The translations under genes and the position numbers were made by a program. A stretch of 64,000 nt of DNA from JAIQFV01 sp041494885 (GTDB lineage Bacteria; Acidobacteriota; Terriglobia; JAIQFV01): contig JBGQBO010000029.1 of NCBI GenBank assembly GCA_041494885.1, positions 1 through 64,000 of the forward strand, in the 5' to 3' direction. A model generated the notes under the pieces. That model saw only the letters and a list, made by a program, of their open reading frames with translations. It was not told the origin of the DNA and did not search any database. Position 1 is the first letter of the stretch, and each line of letters opens with the position of its first letter. Shown in pieces: positions 10,024 to 18,125 of the stretch.

Positions 10024-11370
10024 ATGGATCTCTTCTCCAATTCAATTTCACCCACCCCCGATGAGGACCGGACCGTCGACCGTTCCCGCCCGCTGGCCGA
10101 CCGGATGCGCCCGCGCACCTTCGATGAACTTGCTGGGCAGGAGCACCTCATTGGGCCGGGTAAACCCCTCCGTGTCCAAATCGAAAACGACCGCCTCTCT
10201 TCAATGATCTTCTGGGGGCCCCCCGGCGTCGGGAAAACCACGCTCGCCCGGATCATTGCCCGGATGACCCATTCCACCTTTGTCACCTATAGCGCCGTCC
10301 TCGCCGGCATCAAGGAAATCAAGGAAGTCATGGCCAAAGCCGAACAGGCACGCCAATACGGTTCGCGGACGATTCTGTTCATTGATGAGATTCATCGCTT
10401 CAACAAGGCTCAGCAGGATGCTTTCCTTCCTCATGTGGAAAAAGGCAACATCATTTTGATTGGCGCCACGACGGAGAATCCCTCCTTTGAAATCATCTCG
10501 GCGTTGTTATCACGATGCCGGGTCTATGTTCTGCATCCGCTGACTCTCGACGAAATCATCAAACTGCTGCGGCGGGCACTCACCGATCCGGAACGGGGAC
10601 TGGGGAGGGAGAAAATCGAAATAAACGACAAGGTCCTCGAGCGGATCGCCCTCTTTGCGAATGGTGACGCGCGGATGGCTCACAACGTGATTGAGGCCGC
10701 GCTGGCCGGCATCCGCCCGGATGCCCAGGGGATCAAGCAGGTGACCGAGAAGGAGATGGAGGCTGTCCTTCAAAAGAAAACCCTGCTCTATGACAAGGAG
10801 GGAGAAGAACACTACAACATCATTTCGGCGCTTCACAAATCCGTCCGCAACAGCGATCCCGACGCCGCCCTCTACTGGCTCGCGCGCATGCTGGAGGCGG
10901 GAGAGGACCCGCTCTACGTCGCGCGCCGGCTGGTTCGGATGGCGACCGAGGATATCGGCCTCGCGGACCCACGGGCCCTCACCCTGACCATGGATGCCAT
11001 GCGGGCGGTGGAATTCATGGGCATGCCCGAGGGAAACCTGGCCCTGGCCGAAGCCACGGTTTACCTCGCTTTGGCACCAAAATCCAATGCCGTCTACGAA
11101 GCCTATTCCTCCGCGCACCGCGATGCCAATGAAACCACGGCCGAACCGGTTCCCTTGCACTTGCGGAATGCCCCGACGCGCCTGATGAAGGACCTGGGAT
11201 ACGGCGACGGGTACAAGTATGCGCACAACTACGACAACCGCATCACCGACATGCCCTGCCTTCCCGAAAACCTCAAGGACCGGGAATATTATCGCCCCAC
11301 GGATCAGGGATTGGAAAAAAGCCTGAAGGAAAAATTGAACTGGGTGCGTCAACAAAACCGCAAAAAATAG
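10024..11370 (+). CDS. rarA: Replication-associated recombination ATPase RarA (MgsA)
   Basis: Encodes 448 residues. RarA is a tetrameric AAA+ ATPase of the clamp-loader clade that acts at stalled replication forks with SSB and the recombination machinery. Visible motifs are Walker A GPPGVGKT (residues 65-72), Walker B FIDEIHRFNKAQQD, sensor 1 GATTENPSF and the arginine finger region LLSRCRVY. The C-terminal helical tetramerisation domain follows (ALHKSVRNSDPDAALYWLARML, then a PxHLRNAPTxLMKxLGYGxGYxYAH block characteristic of the family). The length is normal. It stands alone, without ribosome-linked neighbours. Confidence 0.95.
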   Translation: MDLFSNSISPTPDEDRTVDRSRPLADRMRPRTFDELAGQEHLIGPGKPLRVQIENDRLSSMIFWGPPGVGKTTLARIIARMTHSTFVTYSAVLAGIKEIKEVMAKAEQARQYGSRTILFIDEIHRFNKAQQDAFLPHVEKGNIILIGATTENPSFEIISALLSRCRVYVLHPLTLDEIIKLLRRALTDPERGLGREKIEINDKVLERIALFANGDARMAHNVIEAALAGIRPDAQGIKQVTEKEMEAVLQKKTLLYDKEGEEHYNIISALHKSVRNSDPDAALYWLARMLEAGEDPLYVARRLVRMATEDIGLADPRALTLTMDAMRAVEFMGMPEGNLALAEATVYLALAPKSNAVYEAYSSAHRDANETTAEPVPLHLRNAPTRLMKDLGYGDGYKYAHNYDNRITDMPCLPENLKDREYYRPTDQGLEKSLKEKLNWVRQQNRKK

Positions 11371-11917
11371 GGGCCTCTTCTAGAATTCGCCTGTCAAATA
11401 GTTTGCCAAGCTCCCGGAAAATAGATACACTACCCTTACTCATGCTCAGGAATTCGAGCAAATTAGCCAGTTTCAACTCGTTGCGATTCCCCTTCAGATT
11501 GATCGATTCGATTGTGTTGTGGTTACACTGCAGGAGAACGCAAGCTCTTCCCGGATGCAATCGGGGATCCTCACTCGCCTCACATTTTTATTTTCGTGAC
11601 GGTGTCGGTATGGGCGGGACTTTCTTGCTTTGATCATTCGCGCAGTGCCTTGTTCTTAGGTTCGATTGCCTGCCCGGGAAGACCCTTTTCAAGGACCGAG
11701 GGAGACACGACCATTCTCCTGAGGGAAGACGCTTGTATGAAACAGTCCGCAGGGCCGGCCGGAGTGGTGAGGGCAGCACGACCGAACATCATGCCCGTGT
11801 CCGCGCCGCTTCCCGGTCTTTTGATTTGCCTGCCGCAGAGGTCACAAGGAGTATGCCGGCTGAATGTCAGGTGCGAAACAGTTCAATTCGATCGGACAAT
11901 TATTCATTGAGGTGACC
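11371..11917. other. Intergenic, no gene supported
   Basis: This 547-base gap lies between rarA and the glyoxalase-fold gene. Several short frames cross it on both strands, none with a signature or a credible start. A minus-strand frame overlapping the end of rarA is attributed to chance. No repeat or terminator is obvious. Confidence 0.4.
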
Positions 11918-12490
11918 ATGGCAAAGAGGAAAGAATCTAAGATGTCGCAGAGGAGCGCGCCGAAAACGAAGAAGAGCCCGGCGACGAACCGGCCTGCGGC
12001 GCGCAGCCTGACTCGCTTGCGAAGTGCCGGCGATAAGCCGGGATGGATGGGGATCGAGGGGTTGCACTTAACCTTTACCACCAAGGAGCCACACGTCATT
12101 GCCAACTTTTACCGGGACTCCCTCGGCTTCGTCGATGCCGGCACTCAACGGCCAACCGCCACGCTGAAGCCCGGTTACGCCAGGAGCGACGAAATCAGGG
12201 GGAGTTTATGCCTTCGAACCACAAGGGACACCCTGATCGAATTCCAGGACTACAACATGGCCTATCACTGGGTCGCCCAACTGGGAGGCCGTCCCCCGGA
12301 GGAACCTCTCTCCGGCGAAATCTATTTGCTGGTGCGGGATGTGGACCGGGTGTTTGAACGATTGTCGAAAAAGGGAATCCAGTTCTTCAGTCCGCCGCGG
12401 GAGATGCCGTGGGGACACCGCATCGTGGAATGCTCCGACCCGGAAGGCCGGCGCGTCATCTTCGCCGAGGTAGTGAAGAAGAAAAAATGA
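11918..12490 (+). CDS. VOC (glyoxalase/bleomycin-resistance fold) protein
   Basis: Encodes 190 residues from the ATG at 11918 (GAGGTG about six bases upstream); an earlier in-frame start lacks such a site. The first 45 residues are basic, Ser/Lys/Arg-rich and probably disordered. The rest is one vicinal-oxygen-chelate module pair: GLHLTFTTKEPHVIANFYRDSLGF begins the first beta-alpha-beta-beta-beta unit, and EIYLLVRDVDRVFERLSKKG begins the second, ending with the typical DPEGRRVIFAE. Members chelate a divalent metal and act as lyases, dioxygenases or antibiotic-binding proteins. The substrate cannot be deduced. The basic N-terminal tail is unusual for the family. Confidence 0.85.
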   Translation: MAKRKESKMSQRSAPKTKKSPATNRPAARSLTRLRSAGDKPGWMGIEGLHLTFTTKEPHVIANFYRDSLGFVDAGTQRPTATLKPGYARSDEIRGSLCLRTTRDTLIEFQDYNMAYHWVAQLGGRPPEEPLSGEIYLLVRDVDRVFERLSKKGIQFFSPPREMPWGHRIVECSDPEGRRVIFAEVVKKKK

Positions 12491-12660
12491 GGCTCAACGA
12501 CACAAAAGATTCATTAATAAGCAGATTACTCATCTTTTCGTAGAGGCTTTCCCAAAACAACATAGTTCCCTCATAACACTAGCGGGGTAGTATAAGACCC
12601 TCCCCGCTGCCTTGCAAAACCCACAGGTATCGAGTAGTATCTGAAACGTCCTTTGGACGT

Positions 12661-12737
12661 GGGCCGCTAGCTCAGTTTGGGAGAGCGCATCGTTCGCAAC
12701 GATGAGGTCGTGGGTTCGAGCCCCATGCGGTCCACCA
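12661..12737 (+). tRNA. tRNA-Ala (anticodon CGC)
   Basis: A complete cloverleaf can be folded by eye. The acceptor GGGCCGC pairs with GCGGTCC (one G-U); the D stem is GCTC/GAGC. The anticodon stem CATCG/CGATG closes the loop TTCGCAA, so the anticodon is CGC (codon GCG, alanine). The T arm is GTGGG TTCGAGC CCCAT. Discriminator A is followed by an encoded CCA at 12735-12737. The gene stands alone, followed within 31 bases by a GxxExxY gene. Confidence 0.95.
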
Positions 12738-12767
12738 TTTACATCCCCCACTCCGCAGATCACCCAG

Positions 12768-13187
12768 ATGACGCCGATTCCTAAAGAACAGGGAGATCCA
12801 AGATCCTATTCAGTGATCGGTGCAGCCATGGAGGTCCATCGGCAACTGGGTTGTGGGTTCCTCGAAGCTGTCTACCAGGAGGCGATGGATTCGGAACTAA
12901 CTGCACGAGGAATCCCTCATCATTCCCAAGTTGAATTACCTGTCCTGTACAAAGGTGTACGACTACGGACCCACTATCGCGCAGACTTCATCTGTTATGA
13001 CTCTCTCATTGTGGAGCTGAAGGCGTTGACGAGTCTTAGCGGAGTCGAGGAATCCCAACTGATTAACTACCTAAAGGCGACTGAGCTGAAAATCGGACTC
13101 CTTCTTAATTTTGGGGCCCGCTCTTTGGAATATAAGCGGTTCATTCGCTCTGGAGCTGAAGCGACTCTATCTGCGAAATCAGCGTAA
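12768..13187 (+). CDS. GxxExxY protein (PD-(D/E)XK nuclease-like fold)
   Basis: Encodes 139 residues from the ATG at 12768 (MTPIPKEQGD); the frame is open through the tRNA, but that part is not coding. The start region carries the conserved GAAMEVHRQLGCGFLEAVYQ block. The core holds ADFICYDSLIVELKAL, in which the acidic residue and ExK resemble the restriction-endonuclease-like active site. NYLKATELKIGLLLNFG closes the fold. This family is annotated GxxExxY (TIGR04256); its biological role is not established. A diverged paralogue lies at 61853-62257. The gene is convergent with the permease gene; its stop directly abuts the permease stop. Confidence 0.85.
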   Translation: MTPIPKEQGDPRSYSVIGAAMEVHRQLGCGFLEAVYQEAMDSELTARGIPHHSQVELPVLYKGVRLRTHYRADFICYDSLIVELKALTSLSGVEESQLINYLKATELKIGLLLNFGARSLEYKRFIRSGAEATLSAKSA

Positions 13188-14600
13188 TCAGCGGACGGCT
13201 CTCTTTCGAATTTTCTTCCACATCAAGTAAAACACCGTTACCGCCAACAGCCACGGCCCTGCGCACCACGCCAGGGGCTTCATTTCCGGGACCCAGGCCG
13301 ACGATCCCGTGATAGCCATGAGCGCCCCGAGCGCAACCAAGCCGCTCCATGGGAAAAAAGGAAGACGGAGGGGCAGGCGGCGCACGGTCTCCGGCGCCAC
13401 CTTCCTGCGAAAGAAGAAATGCGTGATCAAGATGATCATCCAGGTGAAGATGCCTCCGAATAGCGCCACCCCCACCATCGCGAGGTAGGCTCTTTGCGGG
13501 AAGAAGAGGGCCATCAATACCGCCGCAAACAGACCCCCCGTGGAGGCGAGCAAAGCGTTGCGCGGCGCTCCCGTGTGTGTCACTTCGCCAAAAAACCGGG
13601 GTGCAAATCCGCTTCGAGAAAGGGAGAAAAGCATCCGGGAGGTGAGATATAGGTTTGCATTCATCGACGACAACGCCGCGGTCAACACCACAAAGTTCAT
13701 CAAGCCGCCGGCATAGGGGACTCCGACGGCCCGGAATACGGTGACGAATGGGCTTTCTCGAATTCCGATCTCAGCGTGGGGGACAATCATGATGAGAATG
13801 AAAATCGCGCCCACATAGAACAGCACCAGTCGCGCGACGGTGCCTTTCATCGCCTTGGGGATGTTGAGCGCAGGGTCCCTGGCCTCCCCCGAAGTCACCG
13901 CCACGATTTCCACTCCCAAAAAACTGAACAGGACAAGGCTGGAGGCAAACCACACCCCCGCCCATCCGTGCGGAAGCATTTTGGACCGGCTCAAGAAATC
14001 GTGGTACGAGAGAGCCACCCCCTGTCTTCCCCCGAAAATCAACCCGAATCCCACCCCCAGGAAGGCGACAATCGTGACCACTTTGATCATCGCAAACCAG
14101 TACTCAAACTCGCCGAAGCGCGAAACCGTGCGTGAATTCACATAAACCATCGTGGCGGAAAACAGGGCGATCCAGATCCATTGAGGAACCTGGGGGAACC
14201 AGAAACGACAGTAGATCGAGGCCGCAACGACTTCGCTTCCAATCGCGATCACCTGGGCCAGCCAGTACGAATAGCGGACCGAGAAGCCGGCCCAGGGATG
14301 CAAGAACTCATCCGCATGGACACCAAACGAGCCCGCAACGGGGCGCACCACGGTCATCTCGGCCAGCGCCAGCGTGACGATTAAGGCGATGACGGCCCCC
14401 ATCCCATAGGTGATCAACACTCCCGGTCCGGCAATCTGCACCGCCACTCCGCTGCCGAGAAACAGGCCCGTCCCGATGGCTCCCCCAATCGCAATCATGG
14501 TCAATTGGCGGCCGGAGAGCTGGCGTTGAAGTCCGTGTTGCTGGGAAGAATGGTCTTCCAGGTGGCCGGGTTCGGAAGGTGATTTTGGATTGGAACTCAT
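13188..14600 (-). CDS. Amino-acid permease, APC superfamily (AAT type)
   Basis: Encodes 470 residues with about twelve predicted membrane segments. The N-terminal stretch RQLTMIAIGGAIGTGLFLGSG is the TM1 signature of the amino-acid transporter family. It contains the unwound GxG substrate-binding segment, and TM6 follows the usual pattern (SSLVLFSFLGVEIVAVTSGEA). Such proteins are proton-coupled importers of amino acids, for example aromatic or basic amino acids or GABA; the substrate is not predictable here. A polar 30-residue N-terminal tail precedes TM1. It lies 82 bases downstream of the TPR gene on the same strand. Confidence 0.9.
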   Translation of the reverse strand: MSSNPKSPSEPGHLEDHSSQQHGLQRQLSGRQLTMIAIGGAIGTGLFLGSGVAVQIAGPGVLITYGMGAVIALIVTLALAEMTVVRPVAGSFGVHADEFLHPWAGFSVRYSYWLAQVIAIGSEVVAASIYCRFWFPQVPQWIWIALFSATMVYVNSRTVSRFGEFEYWFAMIKVVTIVAFLGVGFGLIFGGRQGVALSYHDFLSRSKMLPHGWAGVWFASSLVLFSFLGVEIVAVTSGEARDPALNIPKAMKGTVARLVLFYVGAIFILIMIVPHAEIGIRESPFVTVFRAVGVPYAGGLMNFVVLTAALSSMNANLYLTSRMLFSLSRSGFAPRFFGEVTHTGAPRNALLASTGGLFAAVLMALFFPQRAYLAMVGVALFGGIFTWMIILITHFFFRRKVAPETVRRLPLRLPFFPWSGLVALGALMAITGSSAWVPEMKPLAWCAGPWLLAVTVFYLMWKKIRKRAVR

Positions 14601-14615
14601 CGGATTAAATTCGGA

Positions 14616-14643
14616 GGGGCGCTCCGGCCCACCGAAGCGCCCC
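14616..14643. other. Hairpin in the permease leader
   Basis: GGGGCGCT (14616-14623) and AGCGCCCC (14636-14643) form a perfect 8-bp stem with a 12-base loop between the TPR gene and the permease start. No T-tract follows on the minus strand, so it looks more like a leader structure than an intrinsic terminator. Confidence 0.45.
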
Positions 14644-14682
14644 CCGTCGAATGCATGCTCCCCTTACAAGGTTTGCAAACCG

Positions 14683-15018
14683 TCACCCTCCTAGTTCGAT
14701 GATCAGCCCCTGAATCTCGTTGACGGCCTTGGCGTTCCCGACCTTGCGGGCAACCTCTAAACCCCGCCTCAACAGATCGCCCGCTTCAGCGGAGCGGCCC
14801 AGCCTCATCAAGAGCTGTCCACACATCTGAAAGGCCGGAAGGTACGAGGGATCGAAGCCAATTAGCTTTTTGTAAGTTGCAAGGGAGTCTTCGAACCGTC
14901 CCGCCTTTTCATATTCCATGGCCAGCGCATAGTGCGCGAAAGAATCCACGGAGGAGTTCTTTATTGCTTCTTCGAAGATTTCAAGACGGGATTTCTGCAT
15001 GACGATACTCCCGTTCAA
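14683..15018 (-). CDS. Small TPR protein
   Basis: Encodes up to 111 residues; a second Met six codons in (position 15000, MQKSRLEIFEEAIKN) is an equally good start. The sequence contains three tetratricopeptide-like helix pairs: FAHYALAMEYEKAGRFEDSLATYKKLIGFDPS, PAFQMCGQLLMRLGRSAEAGDLLRRGLEVA, and a capping helix. It is cytoplasmic, without a signal peptide. It is probably a protein-protein interaction module, but no partner is suggested by the neighbours, glycerol kinase upstream and a permease downstream. Confidence 0.8.
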   Translation of the reverse strand: MNGSIVMQKSRLEIFEEAIKNSSVDSFAHYALAMEYEKAGRFEDSLATYKKLIGFDPSYLPAFQMCGQLLMRLGRSAEAGDLLRRGLEVARKVGNAKAVNEIQGLIIELGG

Positions 15019-15163
15019 CCCCTGAACGATTCAATCCCCATGATCTAGTATGCGAATCCCCTTGTCATTGGAACGTCTGAATCAAACGGAATTCTAGCAC
15101 AGGCCTTCCGGTGCGGAGAGGGGTACACCGTTTGAACCAGATGAAATCAGCCGGGTCCCCACT

Positions 15164-16726
15164 TCACAATTTCCATTGAAGCGCCCGCTCAACTGCCCGT
15201 TTCCATTCGGAATAGGTCGCGTCTCGAAGGGAGGGTTTGAGGCGCGGCTCAAATTGTCGATCGAGCCGCCAGTGGGAGGAGATCTCTTTTTGGTTCCTCC
15301 AGAAATCAACCGCAAGACCTGCCAGATAAGCGGCCCCCAGCGCAGTCGTCTCCGTGATGGAGGGACGCAGCACGGGCACGCCCAGGATATCTGCCTGGAA
15401 CTGGCAGAGGAAGTTGTTGGCCGCAGCACCCCCGTCCACCCGCAATTCACGCAGCCGGGTCCCGGCATCCCGCTGCATGGCCTCTACCACATCACGGGTC
15501 TGAAAGGCCATCGACTCCAGGGCCGCTCGAACGATGTGGGCCCGCTCGGTGCCTCGAGTGATCCCGATCAGGATGCCGCGTGCTTGCATGTCCCAGTAAG
15601 GTGCACCCAATCCCACGAAGGCAGGGACAAAGTAAACTCCCCCCGAGTCCTTGACCGAGGTGGCGAGAGTTTCACTTTGATTCGCTCGTTCAATAATCTT
15701 GAGTCCATCGCGCAACCATTGGATTGCCGCGCCGGCGATGAACACACTTCCTTCAAGCGCATAAGTGATCGTCTCTTTGAGGTGATGGAGGCCCTTTGAT
15801 GTGGGCTCCCGCCGTTTTGAATTTTTGGGTTGGGAAGGGTCAAGGCCCCAGGCGATCGTGGTCAGCATACCATTCCTCGACGACACGGCGCGCTCCCCCG
15901 TATTGAGGAGCAAGAAACATCCGGTCCCATACGTATTCTTCACCATCCCCGCCTCGAAGCACGCCTGGCCATACAGGGCCGCCTGCTGATCCCCGGCATT
16001 GCCCGCAATGGGGATTGTTGCGCCAAACCACTCACGCGCGGCTTCCCCGAACACGCCGCTGGAGGGGCGAACCTGGGGGAGCATGATCTTTGGAATATCC
16101 AGCCGCTTGAGAATTTCCTGGTCCCAACACCTCTGATGGATATTGAACAACATCGTCCGCGAGGCGTTTGAAAAATCGGTGGCGTGGACGTTTCCCCCAG
16201 TGAGCTTGTAAATGAGCCAGGAGTCCACAGTCCCGAACAAGAGTTCTCCATCTTGGGCCTTGGCGCGGGCGCCGGGAACATGGTCAAGCAGCCATTGGAC
16301 TTTGGTCCCCGAGAAATAGGCGTCGGTCACCAGACCGGTTTTTCGAAGTATCTTCCGGTCGAACCCCTCCTCCTTCAGTTCATCACAGGTGTCGGCGGTC
16401 CGGCGGCATTGCCACACAATGGCATTATGGATGGGCCGGCCCGTCGAGCGTTCCCAGACGATGCTTGTTTCCCGCTGATTGGTAATCCCAATCGCCGCGA
16501 TTTCCCTCGCCGACACGCCTGCGCGCTCCAACGCCTCCCGCGCAGTCTGGAGTTGAGATTGCCAAATCTCCTCCGGATCATGTTCCACCCAGCCCGATTG
16601 GGGGTAAATCTGCTGGAGCTCCCGTTGGGCCACAGAGACCAGGTTCGAGTCATGATCAAACAGAATGGCACGCGACGAAGTGGTGCCTTGATCCAGCGCA
16701 AGAATGAATCGTTTGGAATCGGTCAC
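15164..16726 (-). CDS. glpK: Glycerol kinase
   Basis: Encodes 520 residues from a GTG at 16726 (VTDSKRF). GlpK phosphorylates glycerol to glycerol-3-phosphate with ATP. FGGY-family landmarks are clear: the phosphate-1 loop LALDQGTTSSRAILFD, the substrate stretch QRELQQIYPQSGWVEHDPEEIW, the central NTYGTGCFLLLNTGE, and the C-terminal VDGGAAANNFLCQFQADILG. An insert of about 20 residues rich in Ser, Lys and Arg (GLDPSQPKNSKRREPTSKG) is unusual; there the canonical enzyme reads a short loop. The gene follows a remnant of a glycerophosphodiester phosphodiesterase, so this was probably a glycerol-phosphate locus. Confidence 0.95.
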   Translation of the reverse strand: MTDSKRFILALDQGTTSSRAILFDHDSNLVSVAQRELQQIYPQSGWVEHDPEEIWQSQLQTAREALERAGVSAREIAAIGITNQRETSIVWERSTGRPIHNAIVWQCRRTADTCDELKEEGFDRKILRKTGLVTDAYFSGTKVQWLLDHVPGARAKAQDGELLFGTVDSWLIYKLTGGNVHATDFSNASRTMLFNIHQRCWDQEILKRLDIPKIMLPQVRPSSGVFGEAAREWFGATIPIAGNAGDQQAALYGQACFEAGMVKNTYGTGCFLLLNTGERAVSSRNGMLTTIAWGLDPSQPKNSKRREPTSKGLHHLKETITYALEGSVFIAGAAIQWLRDGLKIIERANQSETLATSVKDSGGVYFVPAFVGLGAPYWDMQARGILIGITRGTERAHIVRAALESMAFQTRDVVEAMQRDAGTRLRELRVDGGAAANNFLCQFQADILGVPVLRPSITETTALGAAYLAGLAVDFWRNQKEISSHWRLDRQFEPRLKPSLRDATYSEWKRAVERALQWKL

Positions 16727-16737
16727 AAAGCCTACCG

Positions 16738-16920
16738 TTATTGAATCAGATCTTTGAAGATTTCGCTATCGCGCGTGATGTGAAGGTCCAGCTCCAGATA
16801 ATCTACTCCGCCCGGGCTAACGGCCTCCCGAAAAGCCGCCATGGTTTTTTCAGGGGCTCTCCATGACCCTCCCCGATGTGCATAAATCAAAACTTTTTCG
16901 CGATCCCCTCCCCGGGAGCC
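16738..16920 (-). pseudogene. Glycerophosphodiester phosphodiesterase fragment
   Basis: Reading the minus strand from 16920 gives GSRGGDREKVLIYAHRGG, then SWRAPEKTMAAF, then GVDYLELDLHITRDSEI, ending at TAA (16738-16740). This is the N-terminal signature of GDPD enzymes (HRG, APENT and ELDVHxTxDG), with the catalytic His-Arg and the metal-binding Glu and Asp. Family proteins are about 240 residues long; here only about 60 codons remain, there is no good start codon, and the last residues after TRDSEI diverge. It overlaps the asparaginase stop by one base and ends 12 bases before glpK. I read it as a deletion remnant. Confidence 0.75.
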
Positions 16921-17912
16921 TAAAAATACACGCCTTCCTCAAAAATATTCCGGATGTCTTCGATTGAGCTGGTCTTTCCCAAAGCCAGGATCAGCTTGAT
17001 CCGTGCTTTTTGCCCCGGCAAGTTTCCGCCAAAAATCGCACCCAACCGCCGCGCTTGCTTTCCTGCACCCTCATAGCCATATGTGTCCAGGACACGCCCG
17101 CGGACTGAGCGCGAACAGATCACCACGGGAAGGGGTATTTCTAATGCCCTCTTCACTGCGGTAAAAGCCGCGGGCGGGGTGTTGCCTCGTCCCATGGACT
17201 CGATCACGAGGCCTTTGGCGCCCGTGTCGATAGCATAATGGATGAGTCGCGGATCGAAACCCGCATAGGTCTTGAACATATCTACGGACGTTTCGATGCG
17301 GTCCGTTCGGATAATCTTCCGCCAGAATTTTCCCCGCGCCCACATGATGCGGTCCCGGTCCACCAGGCCGATGGGGCCGAACTCAGGTGATTTGAAGGCA
17401 TCATAGGCTTCCGTATGGGTTTTCGTGACCTCGCGCGCCGTGCAGATCTCATCATTCATTACTACCATCACCCCGCGATCCGTGGCCTCGGGATCCAACA
17501 CCACCCGGGCGGCCGCGATCACATTGGTCGCACCATCCCAGCCGATCTCACCGCTGTGGCGCATCGCTCCGATCACAGCCACGGGCTTATAAGAATCGAC
17601 CGTCAACTCCAGAAAGTAGGCCGTCTCTTCAAGGGCGTCAGTCCCATGGGTGACCACCGCTCCCGCAATGTCGTCCCGTCCCAACTGCGCATTCAGCAGC
17701 TTCGAGAGGTCGAACATCTTCTCCGGCGTCATGTGCGGCCCCGGAATCCTTGCAAAATCGATAAGCTCGTAACGGCAGATTGAATCGAGATGGGGCACCA
17801 TGGCGAGAACTTCCTTCCCGGAATAAGCCGGCACCGCGGCTCCAATCTCGGGGTCGAACTTCATCGACATCGTGCCGCCCGTAAAGATAAATAAAACTTT
17901 TGGAGAATTCAT
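16920..17912 (-). CDS. L-asparaginase, type I/II fold
   Basis: Encodes 330 residues. It hydrolyses L-asparagine to aspartate and ammonia. The first active-site motif is IFTGGTMSMKFD (nucleophilic Thr in TGGT), the second VVTHGTDALEETAYFL (Thr-Asp of the triad). AVIGAMRHSGEIGWDGATN matches the substrate-binding block of the family. There is no signal peptide, so a cytoplasmic enzyme is expected. The C-terminal third (LVIESMGRGNTPPAA and VVICSRSVRGRV) is the usual second domain that completes the dimer active site. The length is normal. It lies in the minus-strand run between the tRNA-editing gene and glpK. Confidence 0.93.
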   Translation of the reverse strand: MNSPKVLFIFTGGTMSMKFDPEIGAAVPAYSGKEVLAMVPHLDSICRYELIDFARIPGPHMTPEKMFDLSKLLNAQLGRDDIAGAVVTHGTDALEETAYFLELTVDSYKPVAVIGAMRHSGEIGWDGATNVIAAARVVLDPEATDRGVMVVMNDEICTAREVTKTHTEAYDAFKSPEFGPIGLVDRDRIMWARGKFWRKIIRTDRIETSVDMFKTYAGFDPRLIHYAIDTGAKGLVIESMGRGNTPPAAFTAVKRALEIPLPVVICSRSVRGRVLDTYGYEGAGKQARRLGAIFGGNLPGQKARIKLILALGKTSSIEDIRNIFEEGVYF

Positions 17913-18125
17913 AGGGGATCGATGATTCGAGTGCGAACGAATTTAATCGGAAAACAGAAACGCAAGTCACTTTCCGGGACTCGGTCCCGGGGAAATCCAA
18001 ACCGCAAGGTACTCAATGGAGACATGGCGAGCGAATCGATCTCGCGCATCATCGCCGTCTCCCCTGTCTTGCGTCCTTTGGGCCTTCTCTGCGTGCTTTG
18101 CAGTTACGCTTTCCTGGAGAGAAGG

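Noticed and set aside
10510..11355. Minus-strand open frame of 281 codons
   Set aside because: Antisense to rarA, whose motifs are certain; the product is Val/Gly/His-rich without a fold.
12661..13187. Integrated element bounded by the tRNA-Ala gene
   Set aside because: No integrase, no duplicated tRNA end and no change in gene content typical of an island were found; kept only as a weak observation.
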